A stretch of DNA of 64,000 nucleotides from Apostichopus japonicus. Lineage: Eukaryota > Echinodermata > Holothuroidea > Aspidochirotida > Stichopodidae. The notes below the pieces were generated by a model. It was not told the origin of the DNA. It saw nothing but the letters and a program-made list of their open reading frames with translations, and ran no database searches. Made by a program: the position numbers and the translations under genes. Below, in pieces: positions 22,775 to 34,567 of this stretch. The DNA lies in assembly GCF_037975245.1 (NCBI RefSeq), contig NC_092577.1, positions 18,908,898 to 18,972,897 of the forward strand, given 5' to 3'. How positions within the stretch are numbered: position 1 is the first letter of the stretch; each line of letters begins with the position of its first letter.

Positions 22775-22909
22775 TATTTCAGTGGGGGGTTGGGCGTTTT
22801 GTCTCTGCAGGTCGGTGAGCGTATGTACTTTTTTTGGCTCGCTTGACCTGAGGTTCGTTTGTAAGAATGGGATGGTTTGGTAGTGCCGTTTGGCCGTGAC
22901 GTTTTGTAT

Positions 22910-22935
22910 CCCGTATGACGGGTCACGTAAAAAGC
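22910..22935 (+). promoter_or_regulatory. LINE 3'-end hairpin and terminal motif
   Basis: CCCGT-ATG-ACGGG (22910-22922) is followed by TCACGTAAAAAGC, the end of the element. Other copies carry CCCGC-ATG-GCGGG, a compensated base-pair change, so pairing is conserved. It is a likely recognition structure for the ORF2 RT. Confidence 0.65.
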
Positions 22936-22946
22936 ACCAATAGGAG

Positions 22947-23943
22947 GAGTTCCTCAAGGACCTGTCATGGGCCCTATATCGTTCACAATGTATACCTCAC
23001 CTGTATAGGATATTATTTAGGCCCATGGTATGAGCGGTATGTTATATGCGGACGACGCAGAAGTCTATGTGATTAAATCAGCAACAGTCGCAAAACTTGG
23101 AGCGTGTGTTTCCGATATAAGGTCGTGGTCTGCTGCAAATGACATGAAATTGAATGACGAGAAAACTGAAGTAATTGATATATCTTCTAAATTCCGAACT
23201 GCTGCTCCAATTCCTAAACTGAAGATTGGAACCACACACGTCGAGCCAGTCGACAATGCCAGGAATGTAGGAGTTACTTTCGACAAAACTCTGGATATGA
23301 ATCAACATGTTAATAACATATGCCGATCTGCTTCTTCTGCTCTTCATAAAATTGGAAAGATTCGCCGCTGCTTGGATCAGCAAACAGCCGAAACACTAGT
23401 CCACGCCTTTGTTTCATCCCGTGTTGACAACTGTAACAGTTTGCTATACGGTTTGCCCGATTAGCAGGTGAATAAGCTTCAACGGATTTCGGCGGCAAAA
23501 TTCGGCGGCAAGGTTGATAACCCGCACCAAACGGTCTGAAGATATCACACCAATCCTTCGTAATCTTCCACTGGCTTTCTGTGAAACAACGCATCAACTT
23601 CAAAATCTTGCTTGTAACTTTTAAATGTATCCATGGGCTTGCTCCAGTGTACCTACAAAACCTCATCCAGGACTATACGCCGCGTTGTTGCCTCCGATTC
23701 AGTTCGAAATCTTTACCGGTCACTCCTCCTGTATGCACTAAGTCATACGGCTCTCGCTCGTTTCAGTTCTCTTCCGCTGTCCTCTGGGATGACTTATCGA
23801 TCGAAGTTAAAGAAGCTCAGTCAGTAACCAGTTTCAAATCTCTCTTAAAGACTCACCTGTTCTCTTGTTTGTAGTTTTCTGTCCTTCAGCGCATAGAGAC
23901 TTAAGTGTGTATTTGCGCTTTATAAGAACTGTGTATTATTATT
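22947..23943 (+). mobile_element. L2-like LINE, 3' half of the split RT
   Basis: Resumes with VPQGPVMGPISFTMYTSP. The catalytic MLYADDAEVYV follows near 23039-23075, then DKTLDMNQHVNNIC, the LYGLPD block, LVTFKCIHGLAPVYLQNLI, RSFQFSSAVLWDDL and the terminal LKTHLFSCL ending at 23874. Stops and frame changes near 22990, 23462 and 23540 show decay. The tail TATTTGCGCTTTATAAGAACT followed by TATTATTATT is typical of L2-like 3' ends. Confidence 0.85.
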
Positions 23944-23984
23944 GTGACCAATATGAATATACATATAAGTCATATATAAGTTTG

Positions 23985-24140
23985 TGAGAGGACATATAAA
24001 CCATCTAGTATTAGGTCACTAGAGATCAAATCAAAGATAAGGTAACATTAGGTCACATATAGAACTAGATATCATACAAACCATCAAATATTAGGTCACC
24101 AGTCACCACAGGTCAAACCATCCAATATTAAGTAAATTTA
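23985..24140. repeat. Repeat units related to 17340-17410
   Basis: CATATAAACCATCTAGTATT, CATACAAACCATCAAATATT and AAACCATCCAATATTA, each followed by an AGGTCAC-like word, continue the array seen left of the L2-like LINE. Confidence 0.5.
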
Positions 24141-24479
24141 AAATAAAAAGGACAAGGTCGCATAGACTTGCTGCGTTGTTTCTAAATCAGCATGTCAAAC
24201 TGCAACTGCCCCTCAAGTCAACAGTTAAAATAAGAAAAATATGCTTATTTTAAGGGGAAAGAGGCAACAAACCATTACCAAATGTTCATTTCCAAACAAT
24301 TACTCCCAGTGATCACAAACAGTTGATGTTTTTTAATAAGTTGTGAATCCGGACATGGGAAATATATTGTGATGAAAGGTCAATTAACGATCCAAAACTA
24401 GTACTTTGGCAATATTCTGATAAGCAAGGAACCTCAGTGCCCTTGGGCTCTTGTTCTCCTGGCGGCTAGGCATTTCTTC

Positions 24480-25600
24480 ATTTCGAGAATGCCGGTCCGT
24501 GTGACTCATGTGATACATCCTTCGGGTTTCCAATGCAATATGTGAACGCAGATTGTAAGAAAGAGCCAAGCGAGAGAGTGCAGAACAGTCATGGTAATTC
24601 CAGCTATTCCACCACCACGCTTTCCCGTTCCGTTCAACCATTCTTGCGCTTGGTCAGGATCAACTTGATTGAATCGGTGACGTGATCCCTTCACAACCAC
24701 GTTTTCCCGCTGAACTCGATTAATACATCTTCTGGCAACTGTGGCATCTCTGCAAGATAAACGCGGAACCCCAACGCCTATAGTTATAGTGTTCATACCT
24801 AAGAAAGTAGGGGAACATCTCACGGAAGGCAAACGGGTGCAGATCCCATGCACCATCACGCTGGGCACGTGTGAACATAAGGAGAGTCTCAACCATTTGT
24901 ATGTATTTCCACAGAAGTCAAAGTTGTTTTCTCTCGTCTCTTTTCTTCAAAACTTTCCATTATTCTTCTGATTACTGACTGTTGAGAATTCATATCAGGT
25001 CTTGTGTATCAGCCTGTGAAATATAACCATATATTTGCTTGTCAGTAGCGTCAACATGGTGTAGAATATTTGGTCCTTGAAAACGCCACAAAGCCTGAAC
25101 TGTCAGTTGCCTTGTCCCTCTTACCATTCATTGCCTGTTGGTCAGTATGTTGTCCAAACATACCTGCCTCTATCCATACCTCTGCTAATCCCTGAGACCT
25201 CATATGTTTTCCAATGACGTTGAGAAAGTTCATTGATATATGAAGCCCTCCTAGTCGTGGTATGACGTTCTTATACTCTTTGAGCTCCATTAGCTTGCAG
25301 TATAAAGCTTGGTCAACAGTTACAACTGTAAACTCCTACCGTGCATGTGCGGAGACTTGTAAGCACCTACGAACAACTGTATTGAAAGTGTCATACTCAT
25401 GAGCTGGAGCCTGGATTATAGGCATATGGCCGACTGAAGTCATTGGTTGAGACAGAGAGGAAAGTTTTTCGTTGAAAAATGTCCAGTTGGAAGTAACTGT
25501 CCCTCTTTGCTGCAAATTAGCTTTTAAAATTGATCGCCTCTTTTTTTGGATCATCCAACATTGGGATTCAAAGATTTTTAATTCTTCAGTTATGCACAAA
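24480..25600 (-). pseudogene. Pseudogene of a conserved multicopy invertebrate family, function unknown
   Basis: Reading leftwards in changing frames: HMPIIQAPAHEYDTFNTVV, a TAG near 25340, TVDQALYCKLMELKEY, IPRLGGLHISMNFLNVIGKH, LAEVWIEAGMFG, LHHVDATDKQIYGYI, WWKYIQMVETLLMFTRAQRD, GAWDLHPFAFREMFPYF, NYRRWG, VVKGSRHRFNQVDPDQAQEW, GTGKRGGGIAGIT, YNLRSHIALETRRMY. I recognise this order of motifs from long uncharacterised proteins that are multicopy in cnidarians and other marine invertebrates. I know of no assigned function. At least one in-frame stop and several frameshifts show this copy is dead. Its multicopy nature suggests, but does not prove, a mobile-element origin. Confidence 0.7.
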
Positions 25601-25931
25601 TACCATCAAAATGGCGGCCATTTTAAATTTATGCAATTAAGTGTCAACTTATGACCTAATGATACAACTTATTATAATTGCATTCTTTGACCCTACAAAC
25701 AAGGGTATAGACACAAGAAGAAAGTCTCTACGGAACCTTAAATCTTGAGTTATGCACAAAAATCATAAAAATGTTGACGATTTTTAATTTATGGAAATTA
25801 GGCATGCTTTTCTTCAAAATTCCAGCTTGGGGACCAGACTTTCTGGAATTAAAGTCTATTAAAGACCCTTTATCAAACTTCAGTGGTCCCACATTTTTCT
25901 TACTGCTCGATAATTTGGTCTGGCACACGTG

Positions 25932-26277
25932 ATACTAATTTTAAGCTTCTTACTATATTACAAAAGAAAGCTGTCCGTCACATATCACATGCTACAGCAT
26001 GTGATCACACCAGCCCTCTATTCAAGGATCTTAATGTATTGAAAATGATGACATAATACGTGTAAATCTTGCCACCTTCACCTATAAGGTGTGCAATGGA
26101 CTCCTACCTAATGCATTTCATAATAATTTACTCAGTAATTCGGATATACATCATCACAACACAAGACACGCAAATCATGCGCACTCACAACACGTATACC
26201 TCAACAGCAATGTTAAGCCTCAGAAATCAAGGAATAAAAAAACCTGGAATGCTATTACTGACATTACTAAGAAATAA
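25932..26277 (+). pseudogene. Non-LTR retrotransposon RT C-terminus, fragment
   Basis: The translation LQKKAVRHISHATACDHTSP, LFKDLNVLKM, a one-base shift, then DDIIRVNLATFTYKVCNGLL, IHHHNTRHANHAH and KTWNAITDITKK ending in TAA at 26277 follows the C-terminal end of CR1/Rex-like RT proteins (LQKKA.R, PLF..L.IL...D, NTR.A). Only this end is present. Confidence 0.75.
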
Positions 26278-26510
26278 ATGATCCTGTAGAACATTTACAA
26301 AATGTAATATTAAAGAAATAATTGCATCATATTAATTAAAATGTCATAGAATTGATTTATTGTCGAAACGTTGAATTTGGAACATATTTTTTCTTCTTTT
26401 TTCTTTTCTTCTCTTCAGGGAGTCTTCTACATTGTTAAGCTATTGTATGCTTTATAGAAGACTTTCTTTCACATTGTATATTTGCACGTGGAAAAATAAA
26501 TAAATGAAAT
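26278..26510 (+). mobile_element. Probable 3' tail of the same LINE fragment
   Basis: Follows the RT stop and ends in GCACGTGGAAAAATAAATAA followed by ATGAAAT, a short A-rich tandem typical of LINE tails. Confidence 0.45.
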
Positions 26511-28190
26511 CTTGCAGTAAACAATTGTCCCTCCGTTACTGGTTTTCATTTTTACATTTTCATCTCAGCTGAGTGAGCTTTGCATAGCCTTCTGAGCTTG
26601 TTACGTTTGTTAAAATACTTTCGTTTTATTTGTTAACCAATCATGGCTGATGTTGTTCTTTTCATGGAAGTCTTCAAGTTCTCGGCAGGCTGCAATGGAA
26701 ATGGGGAATGCAATTGCAGCAAGAATATATATTTTTAAATATTGTAAATAATACCATATTCCACGGGAAGAGATTCCAACTACTCAAAGCAAGCCAGGCC
26801 TTTTTGATCCCTACCCAGAACCAGAATAATAACAGATTTCAACAATAGCAACAAAAAGGTTCCATATCTAAGATAATACCTACAAGAAGAAAAAACATAT
26901 CATTAATGTTTATGAGATGCAATAGCCAATGAAACATGTACATATACTCTACACTATTACATTATGGTTATTTCATTGAATAGCTGTTTCTCCTTTGTTG
27001 AACTTTAAAATGCCTTTATTGAAGGACATTTTCCTAATGGGAAATATACAAAGCAAAAATAGCCACTAAAGCTGGCATTGGAAGTGCTAAATGTACCTTT
27101 CACAATTTGGCCTATAAGCTTACATCTTATATGGGATGCTGACTTCAGTCATTTTTGGCTGGTAAATCGGTGCAATCAGTATTACGAATTGATATCTATG
27201 AAAACTCCCGAAATAATTACATTATATGTGAAAGGTACAGATGACTGGCAGCTGCTCTTACTTGGTAACTTCCTGTCTGCTGTACCCTGAATGTAGTGTT
27301 TAAACTCAGACATCACCATGTTTGCTTCCTCTGTGGTCTATTGGGAGTATTTTCTGGCTGGAAGTTAAATGTAAAGGAACAAATCACTACTTCTCTCCAA
27401 ACCAATGACAGGGAAGGGGTTATCAGGTAGAGGCAAATTCTCTAGGAGAATGTTTTCACTTCATAAGACGGAAGGAAAGTGATAGAGAACTTTAAAGCAT
27501 CTGCATAGTCATACTGTATATGAACACTGCATTGAACTGGTAATTGTACTGGTTAAGCAGAGGTCTGTCTGTAAAGAATAAACATTGTCTTCATCCTGCA
27601 GTAAAAAAATATGTATTCTTAAAATTACAAACATAAGGGAGATTACCATATCATTTACGTACTTGATATCAATGTGTTATGTTGCTTTTAAGATGTGAGC
27701 AAAACAATTGAGAATATCTGTTATGGTCCTACAGTGCTTGCTTGTAAATATCTGTCAACATACTGACAGGCAAATTTGGAGGGCAATATGTCCGTCAAAT
27801 ATGCATTTGGCAGAGCTGAAAAGTTAAGTCTTCCTATCATGCCCCTTGAACAAACAGCATTACCCTGCATAGCCTACTAACGGTGACAAGGTGGGTCAGT
27901 AACTATTATGTTGAGAAACAATCCAACTCATTTCTTAAACTCTACACGCTGCCTATAATCTTACAGGTTGAAAACCCTAACATTTCTTACCAGGCTTTTT
28001 GCATCTTTTACTGGTCTGAGCCCCCTGTTTAGGGAAGTCACATGTGATTGTAAATTGATTTGCTTTTTTGGCTTTTTATTAACTTGAAGCTCGAATAGTT
28101 TACCCAGCGATGTACAAATAACCAAGAATTTACCCAAAATATTCAATTAACATTATCATATAGCATGTAACAAGAGCAATTGGATGATAT
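26511..28190. other. Unassigned AT-rich stretch
   Basis: About 1.7 kb with no recognised exon, RNA gene or repeat. Confidence 0.4.
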
Positions 28191-28341
28191 TTAAAGGTCA
28201 AGTGACACGTAACAGATTTCCTTCAAACTTACACAAGTCGAAAAGCTACATATGAAAACCTTATATTCCAAATTTGGAGTTCCACAATTGTTTCTTTGCT
28301 GTTTTAATTAAGTTAATAACCAAGCTAATTCCGTAAGATAA

Positions 28342-28355
28342 TGACGTCACGGGGG
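28342..28355. promoter_or_regulatory. TGACGTCA with adjacent G run, left subterminal
   Basis: TGACGTCACGGGGGG lies 147 bp inside the left terminus. The same string occurs inverted near the right terminus (40225-40238). Confidence 0.45.
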
Positions 28356-30332
28356 GACCCGCCAATGTTACCAAAGCTAGATATGCCTAATATGCTAACC
28401 AAGATCAAAGCCGTAAACAAAATATCAGATGAGAATGGGTGCACAACAGTACAAGAAAGTTCCGTGTTCGTCAAACACTGTATACAGCGATAGCTTAGTA
28501 CCAGTGCACTCAGCCAGCCTAGCTGCCTAAGTACAGATTGGCTTGGACCTTCGAGCGAATCTTATGTGTGCAGTGCGCCCTTCACCAGTTAAAGTTTCGA
28601 TTCCTATCGCCTATCCGCGCAATTTGGACTTGGAACACCAACAGCTCGCCGTCTACAAGACAATGCCGTTCCTTCTTTATTTTGAGAAAGTATCTTCAAA
28701 TCTCGAGGAGATATAGAAACAAGTAGACCAGTAGTTGCGAAGCTGGATCGGAAAAGAGTAAGTGTATTTTCTGGCCTAGGCCTACTACAACAAGGACTAA
28801 CTTGGTATTATTACTAACTTACAGTAGGCTAATTCTTATAATTTCGTTCAGTTAGTTAGGCCATAAATTAGGTACGGCGACGATAAAGTTAGGCGTAGGC
28901 TGGGGCTATATTAACTTTTATCTGTGGTACATCATGAAAAATCCAGAATAACAAGCATAACATGTTTACATGTCATTTTGCCCAATGTTATAATGTGCTC
29001 CCACCTATCTATATTCAGAGTCATAGCTCATGTTTCACAGTAAATGACATCCTTATATTTTGCAATTTTTGTTACAAGGGAAAACGCTTGTGACAGGTAC
29101 TTTCAAACATATCAAACTGCTTTCTTAAATGAACTTTCATAACTTCCTTGTTATTTTCTTTCCCAATTTTCAATACTTAGATTAATGTAGAAGCTGTTCC
29201 CCAACCAACTGCAGTGAATATAAAGGCAGGATTCTGCAGAATGTGCATCTCCATCTAAAGGTAGCATGATCTTATAGACATGTGCTTGATATTACCGAAA
29301 AACAGTTGGGAAATGGGGGAGGGGAGGGTGGTGACAGGCATTAAAGATTTAAGTAGTCAGTTTTGAACGGGATACAAGGAATCTGCAGCAGTAAAACATC
29401 GTGGCATGTATATGGGGGGCAAGCTACCAGACAAAAAGGAGGCAGCAGTATTACGGCCGAAAGGTCCCCATAAATAGGCTTTAATAGAGTGAAGGATGGG
29501 GAGGGGGGTGGGGGAGAAAATGTGGTACAGAAGTGTAAGCTAGGGTAATACAAGGAAGAATGGAAAACTTCCATAAATCTATAGAGTATTCTATAGCAGA
29601 AGTGAGTACAGGGGCCAAAATTTTAAAAACAGTACTCGTTGAAAGCAAAATAGCAATTAAAACTGCACATCGGGCAGGCTGACTAGGGGATAATATACAT
29701 TGTATTTTATCCATCATATCCGCCTGCCTGACGAGAGTGGTTGAGGAGGCTATACCTGATGGCTTCACAGGAAAATATAAAGGCTACATCTATAGTTACT
29801 GAGAGAAGGGAGATTACATTGTAGTTATACTATATGAAACCAAGCTGAAGTCATTTGCAATGCTCATGGTGTGAGTGGCCCATATTTTTGCAGCCACATA
29901 AAGCAGGAGGATATGCTCTCCTTCAGAAAAAATAAGTGAACCATTAACCACCTAGGCAGCTGACCCCTGTCCAAGAGCAGCCTACTGTATGTGTGTGGTA
30001 TAATAAGCGTTTATTCTAATTGTATGTAGAAGTCCAGTGTTTCAACTTCAGTCACCATTGAAGTTGTTGACTGCACCAACAGAGACAAGAACACCATCAA
30101 AGCAACCCCGGCCATCTCACAGTGGCGATGATGGTCCGTCTGCTGCTGTGGCATCCACATCGGGATACACCGAAAAACCGCCAGGTAGTCCGGACTAACA
30201 TCAGTTAACTCATCTGAACATGACAAAGGTGACGCTTCAAGGTAATTTTCAAGATTGATAGTAGATTAGTCTGGAAATTCAATTGGTGCCATCACTTTCT
30301 GGAAAGAGGATCATTATTAATTTGACACCAGC
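28356..30332. other. Unassigned stretch
   Basis: The CpG-richer part 28500-28760 has coding-like composition but its readings match nothing I know. The remainder is AT-rich with G-rich patches near 29310 and 29500. No supported gene. Confidence 0.35.
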
Positions 30333-31635
30333 ACTTACCATTCGGTGCGTCACGGTCGGATCAAAATATCAACATTAATGGTATATGGTTCGGCAACGAT
30401 GCACCTTGTGACGTCACCTGGAACGAGAGGGCTGAGGTATTTGAGAGCAGGCTCGAAGCCTTTGGCACCCGCTGGCTTTCGATCCTAGGGAAAGTCACCG
30501 TAATTAATCGTTTTGTTTCGCCCATCTTGTGGTACCCGGGCGCGGTGTATCCAATTCCGCGTCGCGTCCTGGTGCGGTTGGAGAGAGCGATATTTTCATT
30601 TATTTGGTCGGGTGGTACAGAGCTTGTCAAAAGGGCGGTAATGTAGCAAAAACTGAAGAAGGGTGGGTTAGGGGTGGTTCATCTGGGAAGTAAATTGACC
30701 TTTTTGTTATTTAAGCAGTTGTTTGTAGCGGTAACTGACCCAGGGTTGCCTAATTGTTCATTTTTTGTACGTTTTTGGGGCGGTTTGCACCTGCGTCGAT
30801 GGGTCCCGGCGCTGTTTAGCAACACAGAACCGCATAGTAGTACTCCAAACAGGGTGGTGCGTGTCATCTACTCCGCTCTGATTGAGTTTCCCCCTGTTGA
30901 CCTGTCACAGCCGGCCCTCGTTCACAGTTCGTTGCGGGATAAGGCCTTGAATGCCGAAGTATGGCGTTCGGTGCATTCAAGGCTGAATGGTTGCAGGCTC
31001 CGTGATCTCGCATGCAGAGTTGCACACGGTGCCTTGGTGACCAACCTTAAAAGATATCATTGGGGATTGGGTGATGGACTGTGCCCTAGGACCGGCTGTG
31101 ACAGCTTAGAGAGTACTGCTCATGTTTTTTGGCATTGTTGCTTTGTAGTAAACTTATGGGAGTGGTTCCAGACCTGGACCGACCGTGTTACGGGAGACCG
31201 TTCATGGTCGGTGGGGCAGGGCTTTATTTTATATGGGGTAGACCCTCCAGTTTGTTCGGTAGCTGTGTTGCACCGCCTCATTTTTGCTTGCTCTATTGTA
31301 AAAAAACATGTTTGGCGGAATAGATGTAATTTGGTTTTTAGGGGGAAATTTGCCAGTTGGCAGGCAGTTCTGGAGGCGATTTTCGCCGTTTATCTGGGGC
31401 TACCTTTTTTGGACGCTGGTGTGCTGGGGAGGGGTTTTTCGTTTCGCTGCGTGCCGGTCGTCCTTTTGTAGGTTTTTGAACGTGTGGGGGGGGTGGGCGT
31501 TTTGTCTCTGCAGGTCGGCGGGCGTATGTTTTTTTGGCTCGCTAGACCTGAGTTTCGTTTGTCAGAATGGGATGGTTCGGCAGTGCCGTTTGGCCGTGAC
31601 GTTTTGTATCCCGCATGGCGGGTCACGTAAAAAGC
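30333..31635 (+). mobile_element. Tx1-like LINE 3' fragment (copy F)
   Basis: 5'-truncated, starting in the RT thumb region (LPFGAS.SDQ) and ending at CACGTAAAAAGC. The coding part has a stop (ATG TAG for ATG TAC, near 30643), an extra codon (LPNCSF for LPCSYF), a deletion that joins ALNA to EVW near 30954, and loss of the EAVKSDIR region near 31377. The hairpin is CCCGC-ATG-GCGGG. No clear target duplication was found. Confidence 0.9.
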
Positions 31636-33293
31636 ACACTGTGGGATAGTCTGGAATGTGTGGTGAGGCCATCAGTCTTTACTTCAATTAGCATATACAT
31701 ACTGTATCTGGTAGAGTTGTCACAGCTGTATGTGAACAAGAAATAAAGGCACAAACAAGTAGTTGGATTTAACAGAGTATATTATATCTTCACTTGGCTG
31801 GATATCTGCTACGGAATACAAATGTGAAAGTTGCATCTTATACACTCTTTTACCATGGATTACAAGGGGATGAGACAGGATGACCACACATCCTGCTGAA
31901 GATTACATAATCCATAATATTAGGTGCACAAACAGGTGTAGGGTTTTTGTTGTAAAAAATATATTGGAATTGTTCAGGCACAAGTTGTCAGGTAAAACCT
32001 GACCCATGTATCCACACCAATTGAGATGTACTCAGCTGTCGCCTTAGTTGGGCATGCAAAGAATTGACTAACAACTGTGCCATGCCTATTGACCGAAATG
32101 GTTTGATTGGAATGCCTCTATCTAAATGGTATGTTTTTATGAACTATTATTATATTATTCTTCATATCTTTACTATTCTACAGATTATGTATGGGAACTT
32201 CTTGACTGCTTGCACCAACTTCTGCAACTCTGGGAGAGGAGTGTCCTGTTCCTGTCAGAAAAGAGCCCCCCACCCCCACCACTTGCAAGCTCCTATGTTC
32301 ATCCGAACAATGAGGATGCCATAAAACAACACCGAAGCAGATTTCAAAAGCTTTGCTGAAGTACTGTAGTTGCTGGCCTCCCAATTTCTAATTTTGCTTC
32401 ATTGTAGTGGGGATCAATCGACTCTGTGAATCGTCTGTTCACATGATGTTTTGGCACAGCTGCAGAGCAGTGTTAATTAACAGGTCGCTACCAGCCTTTA
32501 GGGAAGTTGGTAAAGTTTTACATTAAAGTTTCACTTACATCTGCTTTCCATTGTAACTAACTAAATGATAACATAGTATAACAAAGTTCCAATGACAAGT
32601 ATTCGTCTCTAGAGAGCTTAGACTTCATAAATATAAATTTCATGCTGACTTCCTATTTGTATGCAACTTTGGTGTTTCAAACATGTTGCCAATTTTTTTG
32701 TTTTTCTCGAAAAGAGTTGACAGAAATTTGCTGTTTGTTCCTCGCATGGGAATAAAATGTGACTTTTTTTATCCCATTTATGATCAAGTAATCTTGATAT
32801 TCCATGGATTAATGATTGATTGATTCTCATTACACTTTTATTAAAATGAAAGCCTAAGCTCTCCAGATCCCATTGACATAGTGGTTTAGGGTACTTTATT
32901 CAAACTATTCTTCTATTTTAACCTAGTATATTTCAGATTTTAATCATCCAGATTTTGTTGGCAGGCTACTAGAAGTGACAGCTTTGCTTACAAGAGGGAA
33001 TACATAAAAAAAAATTAAATTGAGTTTTTCATTATTTATTACTGTTATGTACTTCCCAAACTTGAAAATGTAAAATTTCGTCCAAGACTGTAGTTAATAC
33101 CATGAGCCAGAAAAATGTAAGCTGGAATTCCAAAATGTTCACCATTCAGCCACAAAACAGACAGGGCTGAACCCTGTTTCTACAAAACTTTGCAGAAATT
33201 ATACTATGACTTGATAATTTAAATCCTTCATACTGTTCAGATAGTAAAGCTTCTCTAATCCTCCTTACTGCATAGGATGGGAGAACAACACAA
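31636..33293. other. Unassigned stretch
   Basis: A reading at 32179-32359 follows an acceptor-like TTTACTATTCTACAG and ends in FQKLC-stop, but it matches no family I know. The rest is AT-rich. Confidence 0.35.
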
Positions 33294-33318
33294 ATCTCCT
33301 TCCCTACAAACTGCTAGC

Positions 33319-33444
33319 ACACCTGACGATGATCACACAATCACAGTCCCGATGCAAGGGGACTGGGGCTGAGAGCGGATCAGTCGTTTGGTAGTTTGGT
33401 TTTCGTGCCCAGGTTCTTTCCTGGGTGACTTTTTCTTAAAAAGT
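33319..33444 (+). mobile_element. 5'-truncated SINE copy, same family as 42650-42832
   Basis: 126 bp nearly identical to the 3' two thirds of the U2-headed SINE, starting at ACACCTGACGATGATCACAC and ending in TTTTTCTTAAAAAGT. It is flanked by a 25-bp duplication with one mismatch (33294-33318 and 33445-33469). The truncated 5' end and long duplication indicate LINE-type target-primed insertion. Confidence 0.85.
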
Positions 33445-33469
33445 ATCTCCTTCCCTAAAAACTGCTAGC

Positions 33470-34567
33470 TCATCCGTGCAAGTTGTCTGTATGCTGTGTG
33501 TTTGTATTTCCTGTAAAATAATCAAATGAAAACCAGCTATAAAAGATGAAGACACACAAAAGCTTGATAGCCATCTGGGGACGTGAATTTCAAAATAAAT
33601 TTCTATATGATTTCCAGAATTTGCTTGGCCCCTAAATCTGCCTAGCTATGCCATTTATACAAACTGATCATTGTATCTCGGGGACTAAAATTTCTAAATA
33701 GATCGTGCACAAGCAAGGTGGACATTTTTGTGGGGCATTTGGTTCCATGGCTCAGTGTTCATGTCTACTATGTCAGTCAGCATGATAAGGGTTAACCTCA
33801 AGGGCATTGCACCAGTTTTTGGACAAAATGACCTAATCAGAAGCAGGTTTTGAACATGGTGCACAAATTTTCTTCATGAAATCTGTATCTTAATGTTATT
33901 CCTTTCACAATACAACAAAACTATGAATACACTGTATTGTTACATCTTTCAACAGCAGGTCAGAGCAATGAATAAAGGTATACAACAAAAATTCTGTAGT
34001 CTATATTTACTCTTGGATCCTGTTTTACTGTAGGCATCTTGCTGTAGGCATCACGGCACATTGGCCACAATGACACCTGTAAACAATACAAACCAGTTCA
34101 AATAATAAAGAGCCAATTCGATGACTTCATACCGACCTCAATTATTGGGGCATACTGTACTAACATTTTAAAATAGAAAAGGGGCACCTCTGAAGGGCAA
34201 TCTACCATTGAAGCTCCTTACAAGTAACATCACTAGTAAGGAGGGGGTAGCCTCTTCTTAGAAGTCTTGCCTCTGTTGGGAGAATGCTGTAAAGGAAAAT
34301 AAAACAGGCCGATGTTGCCTCGTTTCCCACTCTTTCCCACTTCTGAATCCATTCCCTAGATTGAGAAAATCTGGTGCCACCTTCTCCATCCCCCACCCTT
34401 TCCCTGATTTGTGGTAACTTCACTGATTTGCCACTACAACTGCTAGGAAGTTAATAATAGGCCACCTCTGAATTTGTTTTGCACTCTTCCAATTGGCTCC
34501 TTCAATCTACTAACCAAATGAAATATGTCTCTGTGACATGTTCCCGGGGCATGTGCTGCCACAACTT
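33470..34567. other. Unassigned stretch
   Basis: Nothing recognised. Confidence 0.4.

Larger units (their letters stand above)
18068..22935 (+). mobile_element. Full-length Tx1-like (L1-group) LINE
   Basis: A 4868-bp element bounded by an 11-bp perfect duplication ACCAATAGGAG (18057-18067 and 22936-22946). It has about 200 bp of leader, ORF1, ORF2 starting 20 bp after the ORF1 stop, and a short 3' untranslated region ending in a hairpin and CACGTAAAAAGC without a poly-A tail. The endonuclease-RT order, ORF1 with zinc knuckles and the C-terminal CCHC finger of ORF2 fit the Tx1 clade of the L1 group. Several truncated relatives exist in the window, and this copy is the least damaged. Confidence 0.95.

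Noticed and set aside
28538-28758. First exon of a host gene near CpG-richer DNA
   Set aside because: No frame gives a recognisable protein and no downstream exon could be linked.
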